A DNA stretch of 64,000 nucleotides from an uncultured Chlorobiaceae bacterium (lineage in GTDB: Bacteria > Bacteroidota > Chlorobiia > Chlorobiales > Chlorobiaceae): NCBI GenBank assembly GCA_903882665.1, contig CAIRXW010000043.1, positions 87,655-151,654 of the forward strand, read 5' to 3'. Position 1 is the first letter of the stretch; each line of letters opens with the position of its first letter. Below, piece by piece: positions 26,373-34,887 of this stretch. The notes under the pieces were generated by a model. The model was given only the letters and a program-made list of their open reading frames with translations, was not told the origin of the DNA and made no database searches. A program made the position numbers and the translations under genes.

Positions 26373-27947
26373 TTATTTTGCGTAGGCAACAGAGCGTTTT
26401 TCGCGTATGATGGAGACTTTGATCTGGCCGGGATATTGCGCTTCGGATTCGATTTTGTGCGCGATATCATGGGCAAGCACATCTGCCTGTGAGTCGCTGA
26501 CATTATCGCCCTCAACAATAACCCTGATCTCCCTTCCTGCCTGCAGTGCATAGGTTTTCAGCACACCGGGAAATCCTTTGGCGATCTCTTCGAGACTTTC
26601 AAGGCGTTTTACGTTGCCGTCAGCCGTTACCGCACCACGGGCACCGGGCCGCGAAAGTGAGATGGTATTGGCTGCATCAACAAGATCTGCGAGTGGAGAC
26701 TCTTTTTCGACATCACCATGGTGAGCAGCAATGGCATTGAGTACCACAGGGGATTCGTTGAATTTTTTGATAAAATTCATGCCGGTGATGGCATGAGATT
26801 CGTCACTTTCGGGCAGCACAAGGCCGATATCGTGCAAAAGACCTGCGCGTTTGGCCAGCCGGGTATCAAGTTTGAGCTCGGCGGCCATAAGGCCAGAGAG
26901 CATGGCAACCTCACGACTGTGCTGCAGAAGGTTCTGGCCGTAGACAGTATGGTATTTCATTTTGCCGATAAGTGCGATAATTTCAGCAGGCATATCGGAA
27001 ATCTGCAACGAAGAGAGCGCCTCCTCACCGGCACTGATGATAACATCGTCAATCTCCTTCTTCGCATCTTCGTAGGCTTTTTCAATCGCTACGGGATGAA
27101 TAATACCGTCAACAAGCAGTTTCTGGAGTGTCAACTTGGCCAGTTCGCGACGCAGGGGATCGAAGCAGGAGAGAATAACGACTTCCGGAGTATCATCAAC
27201 AATGATATCGACTCCGGTTGCATTCTCAAACGCCTTGATATTGCGTCCTTCACGACCAATGATACGCCCCTTGAGTTCGTCGCTCTGGATGTGAACGACA
27301 GAAAGGGCATTTTCGGTAGCCTGTTCAAAAGAGATGCGCTGAATGGCGGTCAAAAGCGTTTTTTCCGCCAGACGACCGGCTTTCTGCTCAGCTTCTTCAT
27401 GAATCTGGTGAATGGTTTCTGTCGCTTCCTTCTTGGCCTCCGCAACCATATTATCAATCAGCATCTGACGAGCCTCTTCAGCCTGAAGGTTGCTGATGCT
27501 TTCAAGGCGCTGGTTCTGCTCGACAATAACCCGCTCAAGATCCTGTGAACGCAGGGTAACAGATTCCGTGGTCAGCTCTATCTCCTTGCGCTGATCCTGA
27601 AGTTTCCTCTCAAGATCCTTGACATCCTGGCTCTGTTTTTTCAGTTGCGCCTCTTTCTGCTGTGTCTGCTTCTGCAACTGGGTGTACTTGTTGTTTTTGA
27701 TCACAACTTCCTGATCAAACTCCCGGCGTTTCTTTTTCCACTCCTGGTTTACTTCACTGACCTTAAGTTCTTTATACTCGTTGGCCTCTTTCTGTGCCTC
27801 CTGTACTATCTGCACCGCACGTTCCTCGGCTTCAAGCACCTTGGTCGTTCCGATCCGTTCAAGAAAATAACGTCCAATAAAAAACCCTGCTGCAAAAAAA
27901 ATAACTGACGCAAAAACAATTAAAAACAGGTTTATAACTATACCCAT
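26373..27947 (-). CDS. rny: Ribonuclease Y
   Basis: RNase Y is a membrane-anchored endoribonuclease that starts mRNA decay. The 524-residue protein has one N-terminal transmembrane helix (INLFLIVFASVIFFAAGFFI) and a long charged coiled coil (about 35-210). A KH RNA-binding domain follows (KGRIIGREGRNIKAFENAT), then the HD hydrolase domain (AGLLHDIG, with further ligands SHAITG and AAHHGD). All domains are in the usual order and length. It is transcribed in the same direction as 6S RNA, zapA and pheT. The start ATG directly precedes the membrane anchor. Confidence 0.97.
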   Translation of the reverse strand: MGIVINLFLIVFASVIFFAAGFFIGRYFLERIGTTKVLEAEERAVQIVQEAQKEANEYKELKVSEVNQEWKKKRREFDQEVVIKNNKYTQLQKQTQQKEAQLKKQSQDVKDLERKLQDQRKEIELTTESVTLRSQDLERVIVEQNQRLESISNLQAEEARQMLIDNMVAEAKKEATETIHQIHEEAEQKAGRLAEKTLLTAIQRISFEQATENALSVVHIQSDELKGRIIGREGRNIKAFENATGVDIIVDDTPEVVILSCFDPLRRELAKLTLQKLLVDGIIHPVAIEKAYEDAKKEIDDVIISAGEEALSSLQISDMPAEIIALIGKMKYHTVYGQNLLQHSREVAMLSGLMAAELKLDTRLAKRAGLLHDIGLVLPESDESHAITGMNFIKKFNESPVVLNAIAAHHGDVEKESPLADLVDAANTISLSRPGARGAVTADGNVKRLESLEEIAKGFPGVLKTYALQAGREIRVIVEGDNVSDSQADVLAHDIAHKIESEAQYPGQIKVSIIREKRSVAYAK

Positions 27948-28002
27948 TAAACTTCCTCCATTTTCATGCTCTCATACGCAAGGATGAGGCAACGTTTTAA
28001 AC

Positions 28003-28030
28003 AAAAAAACCGCACCACGACCAAGGTGTG
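28003..28030 (-). terminator. Intrinsic terminator at the 3' end of the 6S RNA gene
   Basis: On the minus strand, a GC-rich hairpin (CACACC/GGTGCG with one mismatch, loop about 8 nt) is followed by a run of seven T residues. The left arm overlaps the base of the 6S closing stem, so termination and 6S folding share sequence. Confidence 0.75.
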
Positions 28031-28219
28031 TAAGATCCAAGAACCCGTGTTACACGGTGGGTGCCTCCTTCAGATTTTTTGCTTCCAATGGAACAATGCT
28101 TCCACTGTTCCTGAAAAAAGCTGACCCGGTAAAGGTCAGAAAATTCAGCAAGGCCTGCAATCAAAAAGAAGAGTTTGGCTCCCTGTTTTTTGATGTTAGT
28201 TCTTTTACTTACAATCACC
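28025..28219 (-). ncRNA. ssrS: 6S RNA (SsrS), regulator of RNA polymerase
   Basis: 6S RNA binds housekeeping RNA polymerase by mimicking an open promoter. This stretch lies just after zapA, the classic position of ssrS. On the minus strand the ends pair: bases 28199-28219 (GGTG, GTAAG, AAGAAC blocks) with 28025-28044 (GTTCTT, CTTAC, CACC blocks). This gives a closing stem around an approximately 195-nt RNA, which is the family length. Inside are hairpins CTGACC/GGGTCAG and GGAACA/TGTTCC, and the 3' strand segment GGCACCCACCGTGTAACACG resembles that of known 6S RNAs. It ends in an intrinsic terminator. Ends are approximate. Confidence 0.72.
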
Positions 28220-28263
28220 CCAATCAACCGGTGCGGATATTTCTTCTCCGTCAATGTAACGGT

Positions 28264-28533
28264 TTATTGCAGATTTTGCCCTATAAAAACATTAAGCCGG
28301 GCAATGTTCTGCTTCAGCAACGCTATCTCCTCTTCAAGCTCGACCTTCTTTTCGGCAAACGAAATTGCCGCCAGAACCGCCAGCTTTACCGCTTCAAATG
28401 TCGGAGCCTTTTCGGCAAAAAGCCGCATCGCCCCATCAACATCACGAGCCGCCTTTTCGGTCAATTCCCGCCGTTCGACCCTTAAGGGATAGCTATAACC
28501 ATAAACATTGACATCAATTTTTTCCATCGTCAT
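28264..28533 (-). CDS. zapA: Cell division protein ZapA
   Basis: ZapA crosslinks FtsZ filaments at the division ring. The 89-residue protein has the ZapA opening MTMEKIDVNVYGYSYPLRV (globular head strand-strand) and a C-terminal coiled coil (about 45-85, AAISFAEKKVELEEEIALL) that forms the tetramer. Length is standard. It sits 1 nt after the small coiled-coil gene and upstream of the 6S RNA, and follows pheT: the widespread pheT-zapA-ssrS-rny arrangement. Confidence 0.88.
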   Translation of the reverse strand: MTMEKIDVNVYGYSYPLRVERRELTEKAARDVDGAMRLFAEKAPTFEAVKLAVLAAISFAEKKVELEEEIALLKQNIARLNVFIGQNLQ

Positions 28534-28534
28534 A

Positions 28535-28840
28535 CTACAAGGCCTGATTGTTCCTGAGTTCCATCTCTATTTTCTGCAAAATCAGAACCAGCTTCTGTTT
28601 CACCTGCACTTTTTCAGCATAGTCAAGCGCTCCGACTGGAGTGCCCGCTGCATCCACAGCGGTTGAACCGACGCTTCCGGGCAACTTGTAATTCCTCAGA
28701 ATATTCTGCAGACTTGAGAGTTCAGATCGCAATACATCATTCTCTTTCCGGCATTCAGTCAACCGGGCAACAAGGAGTTCAATATTTTTCTCAAGGATGT
28801 TGAATTCACCCTTACTGTTTTGCCCATCAGAATTTTGCAT
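28535..28840 (-). CDS. Small coiled-coil protein between pheT and zapA
   Basis: The 101-residue product has two predicted helical coiled-coil segments (about 12-52 and 75-97) rich in Leu, Glu and Lys, joined by a Gly/Pro/Ala linker. No enzyme motif is visible. Its position, 13 nt after pheT and 1 nt before zapA, recalls the small coiled-coil genes next to zapA in other bacteria, so a division role like ZapB is possible. That is inference from context only. Confidence 0.65.
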   Translation of the reverse strand: MQNSDGQNSKGEFNILEKNIELLVARLTECRKENDVLRSELSSLQNILRNYKLPGSVGSTAVDAAGTPVGALDYAEKVQVKQKLVLILQKIEMELRNNQAL

Positions 28841-28853
28841 AGAACAAAGAGAA

Positions 28854-31271
28854 TCAGACTTGTCGAATTACCGCACCAAGCTTACTCTCGGCATCGCTGC
28901 CGACTTTCGAAAGAATATCGCTGATTCTTTCGTCCTGCAATGTTCCCTTGTAATCAGCAATTTCAAGAGAGAGCGCTACGCTACGCTCACCTCCATCCCC
29001 CTGGGGGCGCTCAAAAAGATCAAAAACAGAGACACTCCTGACAAAAGGGTCACTTGAGCGCACAAGCTCAACGAGTGACTGAACCGAAACATCCGGCGGC
29101 AGAACAAGCGATATATCCCTCTGGACAACCGGAAATCTGGACGGGGGCTCATAGGTGACACCCGGATTGAAACAGCGTTCAAGCACTGCTGCATCAATTT
29201 CCGCAATATAAACATCCTGCCAGATATCAAATTTACCCAAGAGGTCTGAACCGAGTTGCTGAACAACACCAAGCCTGTTCAAGCAACTCTTTCCCTTTAC
29301 TGTCAACTCTACATCAATGCTGACAGAGACTCCATTATAAATATTCACCGCTGATTTATCAAGCAAATTCAGCTTCTCAAGAAGCATCTCAACGGCGCCC
29401 ACAAGATCGTAAAAATCAACCTTTTCTGTCGACTGGTTCCAGATTCTCGGAAAACGGTTCCCCGTCATGGCGATAACAAGAGATTCATGCTCACTGAACG
29501 CATCAAGCAACGACTCCCCGGAACGCTCACCATCAGGAAGAGCCTGAAATCCCCTCGCAACCTCAAAGAGCCGTAAATCCTTGCTCCCGTGCCTGATATT
29601 GTGGCTGATCACCTTGAGAAATCCGGGTACCAGCCCCGGCCGGAGCACTTCAAGACCTTCGCTGATTGGATTGAGGACTCCAACAAGCCTGTCGCTGAAC
29701 AAGCCTGCCTCCTCTCTTTTCATGAGCGGATTGGTAAGAATCTCGCGGAAATTCAGGCCAACCATCAGTGAGCGGAGAAAATCGGGGAAAAATTCCGGAA
29801 CGTTGCGGGATTGGGGATAGATGGTCGCCATCCGGGCTGATGGCTGGATATTGTCGTAACCATGAAGGCGGGCAATCTCTTCGACAAGATCAATCTCCCC
29901 TGAAACATCGACCCTGAAGGAGGGCACCGTAAAGGTAATCGACTCGCCAGCCGTTCCGGTGGGGGTTGAAAACCCGATCCCTTCGAGCATCGTAACCATT
30001 TCTGAAGGGGCTATCGAACTGCCAAGCAGCGAATTAACCCGCGCTGGCCTCAATGGAACCTGAAGCAACTCTTGCGCTGAAGATCCAGACTCCTGGGCAT
30101 CTTCAACACATCCACCTGCAAGTTCCAGAATCAGGGCCACGGCGCACTCTGCCGCCCTTTTGACATTGTTCGGGTCTATACCCCGCTCAAAACGGTATGA
30201 GGAATCCGAGGAAAGCCCTAAATCTTTTGATGTCCTTCTGACAACTGACGGATTAAAATATGCTGATTCGAGTACGATATCCGTTGTAGCTTCACTGACG
30301 GCTGAGTGCAATCCTCCCATTATGCCTGCAATTGCGGCAATTTTTCCCTCACCGTCACAAATTGCGGTCATTCCGGGAGAGACGGCATATGCAATATTGT
30401 TCAAGGCAATAAAGTCGGCATGACGATCATTTCTGACAACAATCCGCCCACCGGCAAGCTTGCCAAGATCGAAGGCATGAAGAGGCTGACCAAGGGCGTG
30501 AAGAATATAGTTTGTGATATCAACAATGTTGTTCTTCGGCCTCAAACCGATGCTTTCAAGCTTTTTTCGAAGCCATGCGGGAGATTCGGCAACGGTTATG
30601 CCTCTAATGACCACACCGTTATAATAGGGGCAGGCAACGGCATCCATGACTTCAACCAGTGTGCCGGATTTTGAACATGCCACAGCGCTACGAGCGGGAT
30701 AGTGCAGCTCTTCGCCGCCTGCAAGCTCCCTTGCAACACCAAGGTGGGAAAGGACATCGGGACGGTTTGGAGTGACGGCAATATCAAGCACAACATCGCC
30801 ATCAAGATAGCGGGCTACAGGATCGCCAGGCTTGCAGGAGGCATCAAGCTCCATGACGCCGGAATGGTCCAGAGAGAGCCCAAGCTCATCAGCGGCACAA
30901 ATCATGCCGAAAGAGCGCTCACCGCGTATTTTTGAGGGTTTGATGGTAATGGTTTGGCCGTCGGAGGCTGTAAGCTTCGCTTTTTCTGTTGCAACGGGGA
31001 CAACCATCCCGGCTTTGACATTCGGCGCACCGCACACAATTTGAAGAGGTTCTTCACGACCAACATCAACCCGGCAAATCGTCAACCGCTCGGCATTCGG
31101 ATGCGACATAACCTCCTCGATTCGCCCGACAACAACAAGATCGTCAGGAAGAGAGGGCTCCTCGACCTCCTCCACTTCAAAGCCAAGAAAGGTGAGTTTT
31201 TCAACAAGCGAAAACGTATCGGAAGAAAAAGAGGGAAGAAAATCTTTGAGCCAACTGACAGATATTTTCAT
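28854..31271 (-). CDS. pheT: Phenylalanyl-tRNA synthetase beta subunit
   Basis: PheT pairs with PheS to charge tRNA-Phe and edits mischarged Tyr. The 805-residue protein has all expected domains. The N-terminal tRNA-binding (EMAP-like) domain opens with MKISVSWLKDFLP and carries VGRIEEVMSHPNAERLTICRV at about 47-67. The B3/B4 editing domain includes RPDVLSHLGVARELAG, the B5 domain includes VDLVEEIARLHGYDNI, and the C-terminal anticodon-binding FDX-ACB domain begins FPVVQRDISLVLP. It is complete. pheS is not adjacent upstream; tRNA genes lie there instead. Confidence 0.97.
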   Translation of the reverse strand: MKISVSWLKDFLPSFSSDTFSLVEKLTFLGFEVEEVEEPSLPDDLVVVGRIEEVMSHPNAERLTICRVDVGREEPLQIVCGAPNVKAGMVVPVATEKAKLTASDGQTITIKPSKIRGERSFGMICAADELGLSLDHSGVMELDASCKPGDPVARYLDGDVVLDIAVTPNRPDVLSHLGVARELAGGEELHYPARSAVACSKSGTLVEVMDAVACPYYNGVVIRGITVAESPAWLRKKLESIGLRPKNNIVDITNYILHALGQPLHAFDLGKLAGGRIVVRNDRHADFIALNNIAYAVSPGMTAICDGEGKIAAIAGIMGGLHSAVSEATTDIVLESAYFNPSVVRRTSKDLGLSSDSSYRFERGIDPNNVKRAAECAVALILELAGGCVEDAQESGSSAQELLQVPLRPARVNSLLGSSIAPSEMVTMLEGIGFSTPTGTAGESITFTVPSFRVDVSGEIDLVEEIARLHGYDNIQPSARMATIYPQSRNVPEFFPDFLRSLMVGLNFREILTNPLMKREEAGLFSDRLVGVLNPISEGLEVLRPGLVPGFLKVISHNIRHGSKDLRLFEVARGFQALPDGERSGESLLDAFSEHESLVIAMTGNRFPRIWNQSTEKVDFYDLVGAVEMLLEKLNLLDKSAVNIYNGVSVSIDVELTVKGKSCLNRLGVVQQLGSDLLGKFDIWQDVYIAEIDAAVLERCFNPGVTYEPPSRFPVVQRDISLVLPPDVSVQSLVELVRSSDPFVRSVSVFDLFERPQGDGGERSVALSLEIADYKGTLQDERISDILSKVGSDAESKLGAVIRQV

Positions 31272-31341
31272 AAGGAGAAGGCAATCTGCATTGATAAATT
31301 AAAAAAAGCCCTGTACCGGCAATGAACAGAGCTTTGAAGTG

Positions 31342-31413
31342 TGACCCCAACGGGATTCGAACCCGTGCTACCACCTTGAAAGGGTGATGACCTAACCACT
31401 AGTCGATGGGGCC
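31342..31413 (-). tRNA. tRNA-Glu (anticodon TTC)
   Basis: The cloverleaf folds on the minus strand: acceptor GGCCCCA/TGGGGTC (one G-U pair), anticodon stem TCACC/GGTGG around loop CTTTCAA, anticodon TTC, and T-loop GGTTCGAATCC. CCA is not encoded. It is the last of four tRNAs in the minus-strand cluster Pro-Arg-His-Glu. Confidence 0.95.
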
Positions 31414-31420
31414 TTATATG

Positions 31421-31495
31421 GGTGAATGAGGGGACTCGAACCCCCGGCCTCCAGGGCCACAACCTGGCGCTCTAACCAACTGAGCTACAATCACC
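31421..31495 (-). tRNA. tRNA-His (anticodon GTG)
   Basis: The anticodon stem CCAGG/CCTGG with loop TTGTGGC gives anticodon GTG. The extra 5' G (position -1) opposite discriminator C73 is present, the identity element of tRNA-His. The acceptor stem GTGATTG/CATTCAC has one T-T mismatch (pair 5-68). CCA is not encoded. It is separated by 7 nt from tRNA-Glu. Confidence 0.93.
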
Positions 31496-31524
31496 GTGTA
31501 AAAAAATTTACGGACTTTTACCTG

Positions 31525-31597
<73 letters not shown>

Positions 31598-31624
31598 AGC
31601 TCCAATCGTCATAACCTCTCCCTG

Positions 31625-31697
31625 TCGGGGTGCCGAGACTCGAACTCGGGGCCTCCTGCTCCCAAAGCAGGCACGCTACCAACTGCGCCACACCCCG
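31625..31697 (-). tRNA. tRNA-Pro (anticodon TGG)
   Basis: The acceptor stem CGGGGTG/CACCCCG is perfect. The anticodon stem CCTGC/GCAGG encloses TTTGGGA, so the anticodon is TGG; the T-arm contains GTTCGAGTC. The discriminator is A and CCA is not encoded. It is the first tRNA of the four-gene cluster. Confidence 0.95.
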
Positions 31698-31761
31698 TTC
31701 TTTAACGGAAGGCCCAATATAGCACAAGAACATTAATTACAAAAAAATATTTCAGGAATCC

Positions 31762-32166
31762 CTAAACATTGTTCAGAAAAAAATCAGCAACAATCTGCTT
31801 CAACTCTGCATGGCGAAGCATCTCAAAAGCTTCGGAAGGCGTCACCAGTTTTCGCTGACGGTCATGCATCTCATCCCACTCATCAAGCATGGTCTCAATG
31901 AAGAGCGGATAGACCTGAACCGAAAAGAGTTTCCCGAACTTGCGATACCGGTAGTTCCCCGCCTCTTGATGATGGACAACCCCGATCAGGCCAGCCTCCT
32001 CATAGGCCTCTTTGGCGGCTGACTCCGCAGGAGAGAGCCCTTTTTCGACATATCCCTTGGGAATGATCCATCGATCCGATTTTCGGGAGGTAATAAGCAC
32101 CAACCGGTCATCGAGAACCGGAATCACCCCGGACTGCATGAAAACCCCCTTGAACCTCCCTGCCAT
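31762..32166 (-). CDS. Nudix hydrolase
   Basis: Nudix enzymes hydrolyse nucleoside diphosphates linked to another moiety, including dinucleoside or inositol polyphosphates. The 134-residue protein has a Nudix box at about 37-59, GYVEKGLSPAESAAKEAYEE followed by AGL. The catalytic EAYEE core is intact, while the first Glu of GX5E is Leu, as in several dinucleoside/diphosphoinositol-type members. W33 in DRWIIPKGYVEKG fits the same group (WxxPKGxxExG). The substrate cannot be fixed from sequence. It is divergent from the sugar nucleotidyltransferase gene. Confidence 0.87.
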   Translation of the reverse strand: MAGRFKGVFMQSGVIPVLDDRLVLITSRKSDRWIIPKGYVEKGLSPAESAAKEAYEEAGLIGVVHHQEAGNYRYRKFGKLFSVQVYPLFIETMLDEWDEMHDRQRKLVTPSEAFEMLRHAELKQIVADFFLNNV

Positions 32167-32399
32167 AACGCATTATGTTATATCGTTCCTGACCCCTCTT
32201 TTGCCATCTGCAACCGGAACTCCCCGCCCGATAGCCATAATAGGCATAATTATCATTGCCTCAGTTTAAAATACAACTGATTTCTCTATTTAACAGCGCT
32301 CCTCCGGCAATTGGTATATTTATTTTTATAATGCTTTTTTGTAACATAAGAATAGTGAGGTCGGGTGTATGATTTTACAACCAAAACCATTGAGAAAAC

Positions 32400-33377
32400 A
32401 TGAAAGCAATCATTCCTGTTGCCGGTGTCGGCACCCGTTTACGCCCCCACACCTTCTCTCATCCAAAGGTACTGCTCAACGTGGCCGGAAAACCCATTAT
32501 CGGCCATATTATGGACAAGCTTATCGACGCCGGAATTGATGAGGCCATCGTCATTGTCGGCTATCTGGGCAACATGATTGAAGAGTGGCTGGTAAAGCAT
32601 TACAATATCAAATTCACCTTTGTTACCCAGACCGAGATTCTTGGGCTTGCCCATGCCGTATGGATGTGCAAACCCTACGTCATCGACAATGAGCCTCTCT
32701 TCATCATTCTTGGCGACACCATTTTTGATGTTAATCTCGAACCCGTACTGAAAAGCCCCTGCTCAACCCTTGGAGTCAAAGAGGTTGAAGACCCAAGGCG
32801 ATTCGGAGTAGCCGTAACCGATGGAAACGAGATTCTGAAGCTGGTGGAAAAGCCCGACACTCCCGTCAGTAACCTTGCCATTGTTGGCCTTTATTTTCTG
32901 CAGCAGGCCAACTCGCTCTTTGCGAGTCTCGACTATCTCATCGCCAACAAGATCAAAACAAAGGGCGAATACCAGCTCACCGACGCCCTGCAGTTCATGA
33001 TTGAAGGGGGAGAAAAATTCACCACCTTCCCGGTTCACGGATGGTATGACTGCGGCAAGCCCGAAACACTGCTCTCTACCAATGAAATTCTTCTCAAAAA
33101 CAACGTCTCCATAAAAGCCTATCCCGGCTGCATCATCAACGATCCGGTCTTTATTGCCGATAACGCCATTCTTGAAAATGCCATTCTTGGCCCCTATACC
33201 ACCATAGGGGAGCTGGCTGTTATTACTAACACCATTATCAGAAACTCCATTATCGGCAATGAGGCACGGGTCAGCCATATCATGCTCAATAATTCAATCG
33301 TCGGTAACAATGCCTTCATTACCGGAAGCTCACAGGAGATCAATATCGGCGATTACTCGGAAATACGGGAAGGATAG
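32400..33377 (+). CDS. NDP-sugar pyrophosphorylase (glucose-1-phosphate nucleotidyltransferase family)
   Basis: The enzyme is expected to make an NDP-sugar from a sugar 1-phosphate and NTP. The 325-residue protein has the N-terminal signature IPVAGVGTRLRPHT followed by PKVLLNVAGKPIIGH, and LGDTIFD and VEKPDTPVS as metal and sugar-phosphate motifs. A C-terminal left-handed beta-helix-like tail (about 240-325) shows hexapeptide-type Ile/Ala/Asn repeats. The tail without a full acetyltransferase domain resembles mannose/glucose-1-P nucleotidyltransferases. The base and sugar specificity are open. It is followed by the metK leader. Confidence 0.88.
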   Translation: MKAIIPVAGVGTRLRPHTFSHPKVLLNVAGKPIIGHIMDKLIDAGIDEAIVIVGYLGNMIEEWLVKHYNIKFTFVTQTEILGLAHAVWMCKPYVIDNEPLFIILGDTIFDVNLEPVLKSPCSTLGVKEVEDPRRFGVAVTDGNEILKLVEKPDTPVSNLAIVGLYFLQQANSLFASLDYLIANKIKTKGEYQLTDALQFMIEGGEKFTTFPVHGWYDCGKPETLLSTNEILLKNNVSIKAYPGCIINDPVFIADNAILENAILGPYTTIGELAVITNTIIRNSIIGNEARVSHIMLNNSIVGNNAFITGSSQEINIGDYSEIREG

Positions 33378-33388
33378 GCAAGAGATTT

Positions 33389-33421
33389 TTTGCATAGAAG
33401 AGGACGAATGGTTACATTTTG
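33389..33421 (+). promoter_or_regulatory. Bacteroidetes/Chlorobi-type promoter for the metK-ahcY operon
   Basis: TTTG at 33389-33392 (-33 box) is followed after 20 nt by TACATTTTG at 33413-33421, close to the -7 consensus TAnnTTTG. Strong promoters of this kind are known to precede SAM-Chlorobi RNAs. Transcription would begin near 33428. Confidence 0.6.
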
Positions 33422-33429
33422 ACTTTATT

Positions 33430-33600
33430 TTCATCGGCATCCCCATTACCTATGGACACGGTGTCTCAAGCTCCCTCAATATTTTTTTCGAAGGAACTTG
33501 CCGGAAGTTTTTCCGTGTCCCGGGTCATCTCTTTGTGACATCCTCTCACGGAAAAACTTTCCACTGGTTTGTTTTTTTCTTGCTTGCACTTTTTTGACGT
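33430..33600 (+). ncRNA. SAM-Chlorobi RNA-like leader of metK-ahcY (approximate limits)
   Basis: SAM-Chlorobi is a conserved RNA known only from Chlorobi, always ahead of metK/ahcY and suspected to sense S-adenosylmethionine. This 5' leader has the right place and phylum. A hairpin GACAC/GTGTC (33455-33465) is followed by a long stem of 15 bp with one bulged A (33503-33517 with 33547-33562), whose loop contains a further GTCA/TGAC pairing (33524-33539). No intrinsic terminator follows, so control may act on translation or by another route. The identification rests on context and folding by eye; the limits are approximate. Confidence 0.62.
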
Positions 33601-33638
33601 TGTTAGTTTCATTCGTTTAACCAAAACCTTATCAGAAC

Positions 33639-34853
33639 ATGTCACAAACAAGGTATTTCTTTACCTCAGAATCCGTTTCAGAAGGACACCCGGACAAGGT
33701 TGCCGATCAGATTTCCGATGCTGTACTTGATGATTTTCTTCGCCAGGACCCGAGTTCACGCGTTGCCTGTGAAACATTTGTAACAACCGGCCAGGTAATT
33801 GTTGGTGGCGAAGTCACAACCAAAGGAATTGTTGATATCCAGACTATAGCCCGCAAGGTTGTCGCCGAAATTGGCTACACCAAAGGCGAGTACATGTTCG
33901 AAGCCAACTCATGCGGCGTGCTTTCAGCGCTTCACAGCCAGTCACCCGATATCAATCGCGGCGTTGACCGCAAGGAAGAGATTGCTGACGAGTTTGACCG
34001 TGTCGGCGCTGGCGACCAGGGCATGATGTTTGGTTACGCATGCACGGAAACCCCGGAACTGATGCCGGCAGCAATCCAGTTTGCCCAGCAGTTGGTCAAA
34101 AAACTTGCCGAAATCCGCAAGGAGGGCAAAATCATGACCTACCTCCGTCCGGATGCAAAAAGTCAGGTAACCCTTGAATATGAAAACGAAAAAGTGATCC
34201 GTGTTGACGCTGTTGTTGTTTCAACCCAGCACGATCCGGAACCGGAAGATGTCAGCGAAGCTGCATGGCAGGAAGTTATCAAGCATGACATCATTGAGCA
34301 TGTCGTCAAGGTTGTCATTCCCGCCAATCTGATTGACGAAAATACCAAGTTTCACATCAACCCGACCGGACGCTTTGTTATCGGCGGACCACACGGCGAC
34401 ACCGGCCTGACCGGACGCAAGATCATTGTTGATACTTACGGCGGTGCAGCTCCTCACGGCGGCGGAGCATTCAGCGGCAAAGATCCTTCCAAGGTTGACC
34501 GCAGCGCAGCCTACGCGGCACGTCACGTTGCAAAGAACATTGTCGCAGCAGGTCTGGCCGACAAATGCACCGTGCAGGTCTCTTACGCCATCGGTGTTGC
34601 CCGTCCGGTATCGATCTATATCAATACGCACGACACGGCAAAACATGGCCTCAACGATGCCCAGATCCAGGAAAAGGCTGAAGTGATCTTCGATCTTCGT
34701 CCGGCAGCCATCATCAAACGCTTCAGCCTCGACAAACCGCAGGGATGGAGCTACCAGCAAACCGCAGCCTATGGCCATTTCGGTCGTGATATCTTCCCAT
34801 GGGAAAAAACTGAAGAGGTTGCAGAGCTGAAAAAAGCCTTCAATCTTGCCTGA
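33639..34853 (+). CDS. metK: S-adenosylmethionine synthetase
   Basis: MetK makes S-adenosylmethionine from methionine and ATP. The 404-residue protein has the N-terminal [19 protein letters not shown] (signature 1 region, His and Asp for ATP/Mg), [12 protein letters not shown] and the glycine-rich [19 protein letters not shown]. Three structurally similar domains are complete, and the start ATG gives the canonical N-terminus. ahcY follows after 34 nt on the same strand, forming the methyl-cycle operon behind the SAM-Chlorobi leader. Confidence 0.98.
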   Translation: MSQTRYFFTSESVSEGHPDKVADQISDAVLDDFLRQDPSSRVACETFVTTGQVIVGGEVTTKGIVDIQTIARKVVAEIGYTKGEYMFEANSCGVLSALHSQSPDINRGVDRKEEIADEFDRVGAGDQGMMFGYACTETPELMPAAIQFAQQLVKKLAEIRKEGKIMTYLRPDAKSQVTLEYENEKVIRVDAVVVSTQHDPEPEDVSEAAWQEVIKHDIIEHVVKVVIPANLIDENTKFHINPTGRFVIGGPHGDTGLTGRKIIVDTYGGAAPHGGGAFSGKDPSKVDRSAAYAARHVAKNIVAAGLADKCTVQVSYAIGVARPVSIYINTHDTAKHGLNDAQIQEKAEVIFDLRPAAIIKRFSLDKPQGWSYQQTAAYGHFGRDIFPWEKTEEVAELKKAFNLA

Positions 34854-34887
34854 GAAAATCGCAACACATTAAAAATTAGATGACAAT

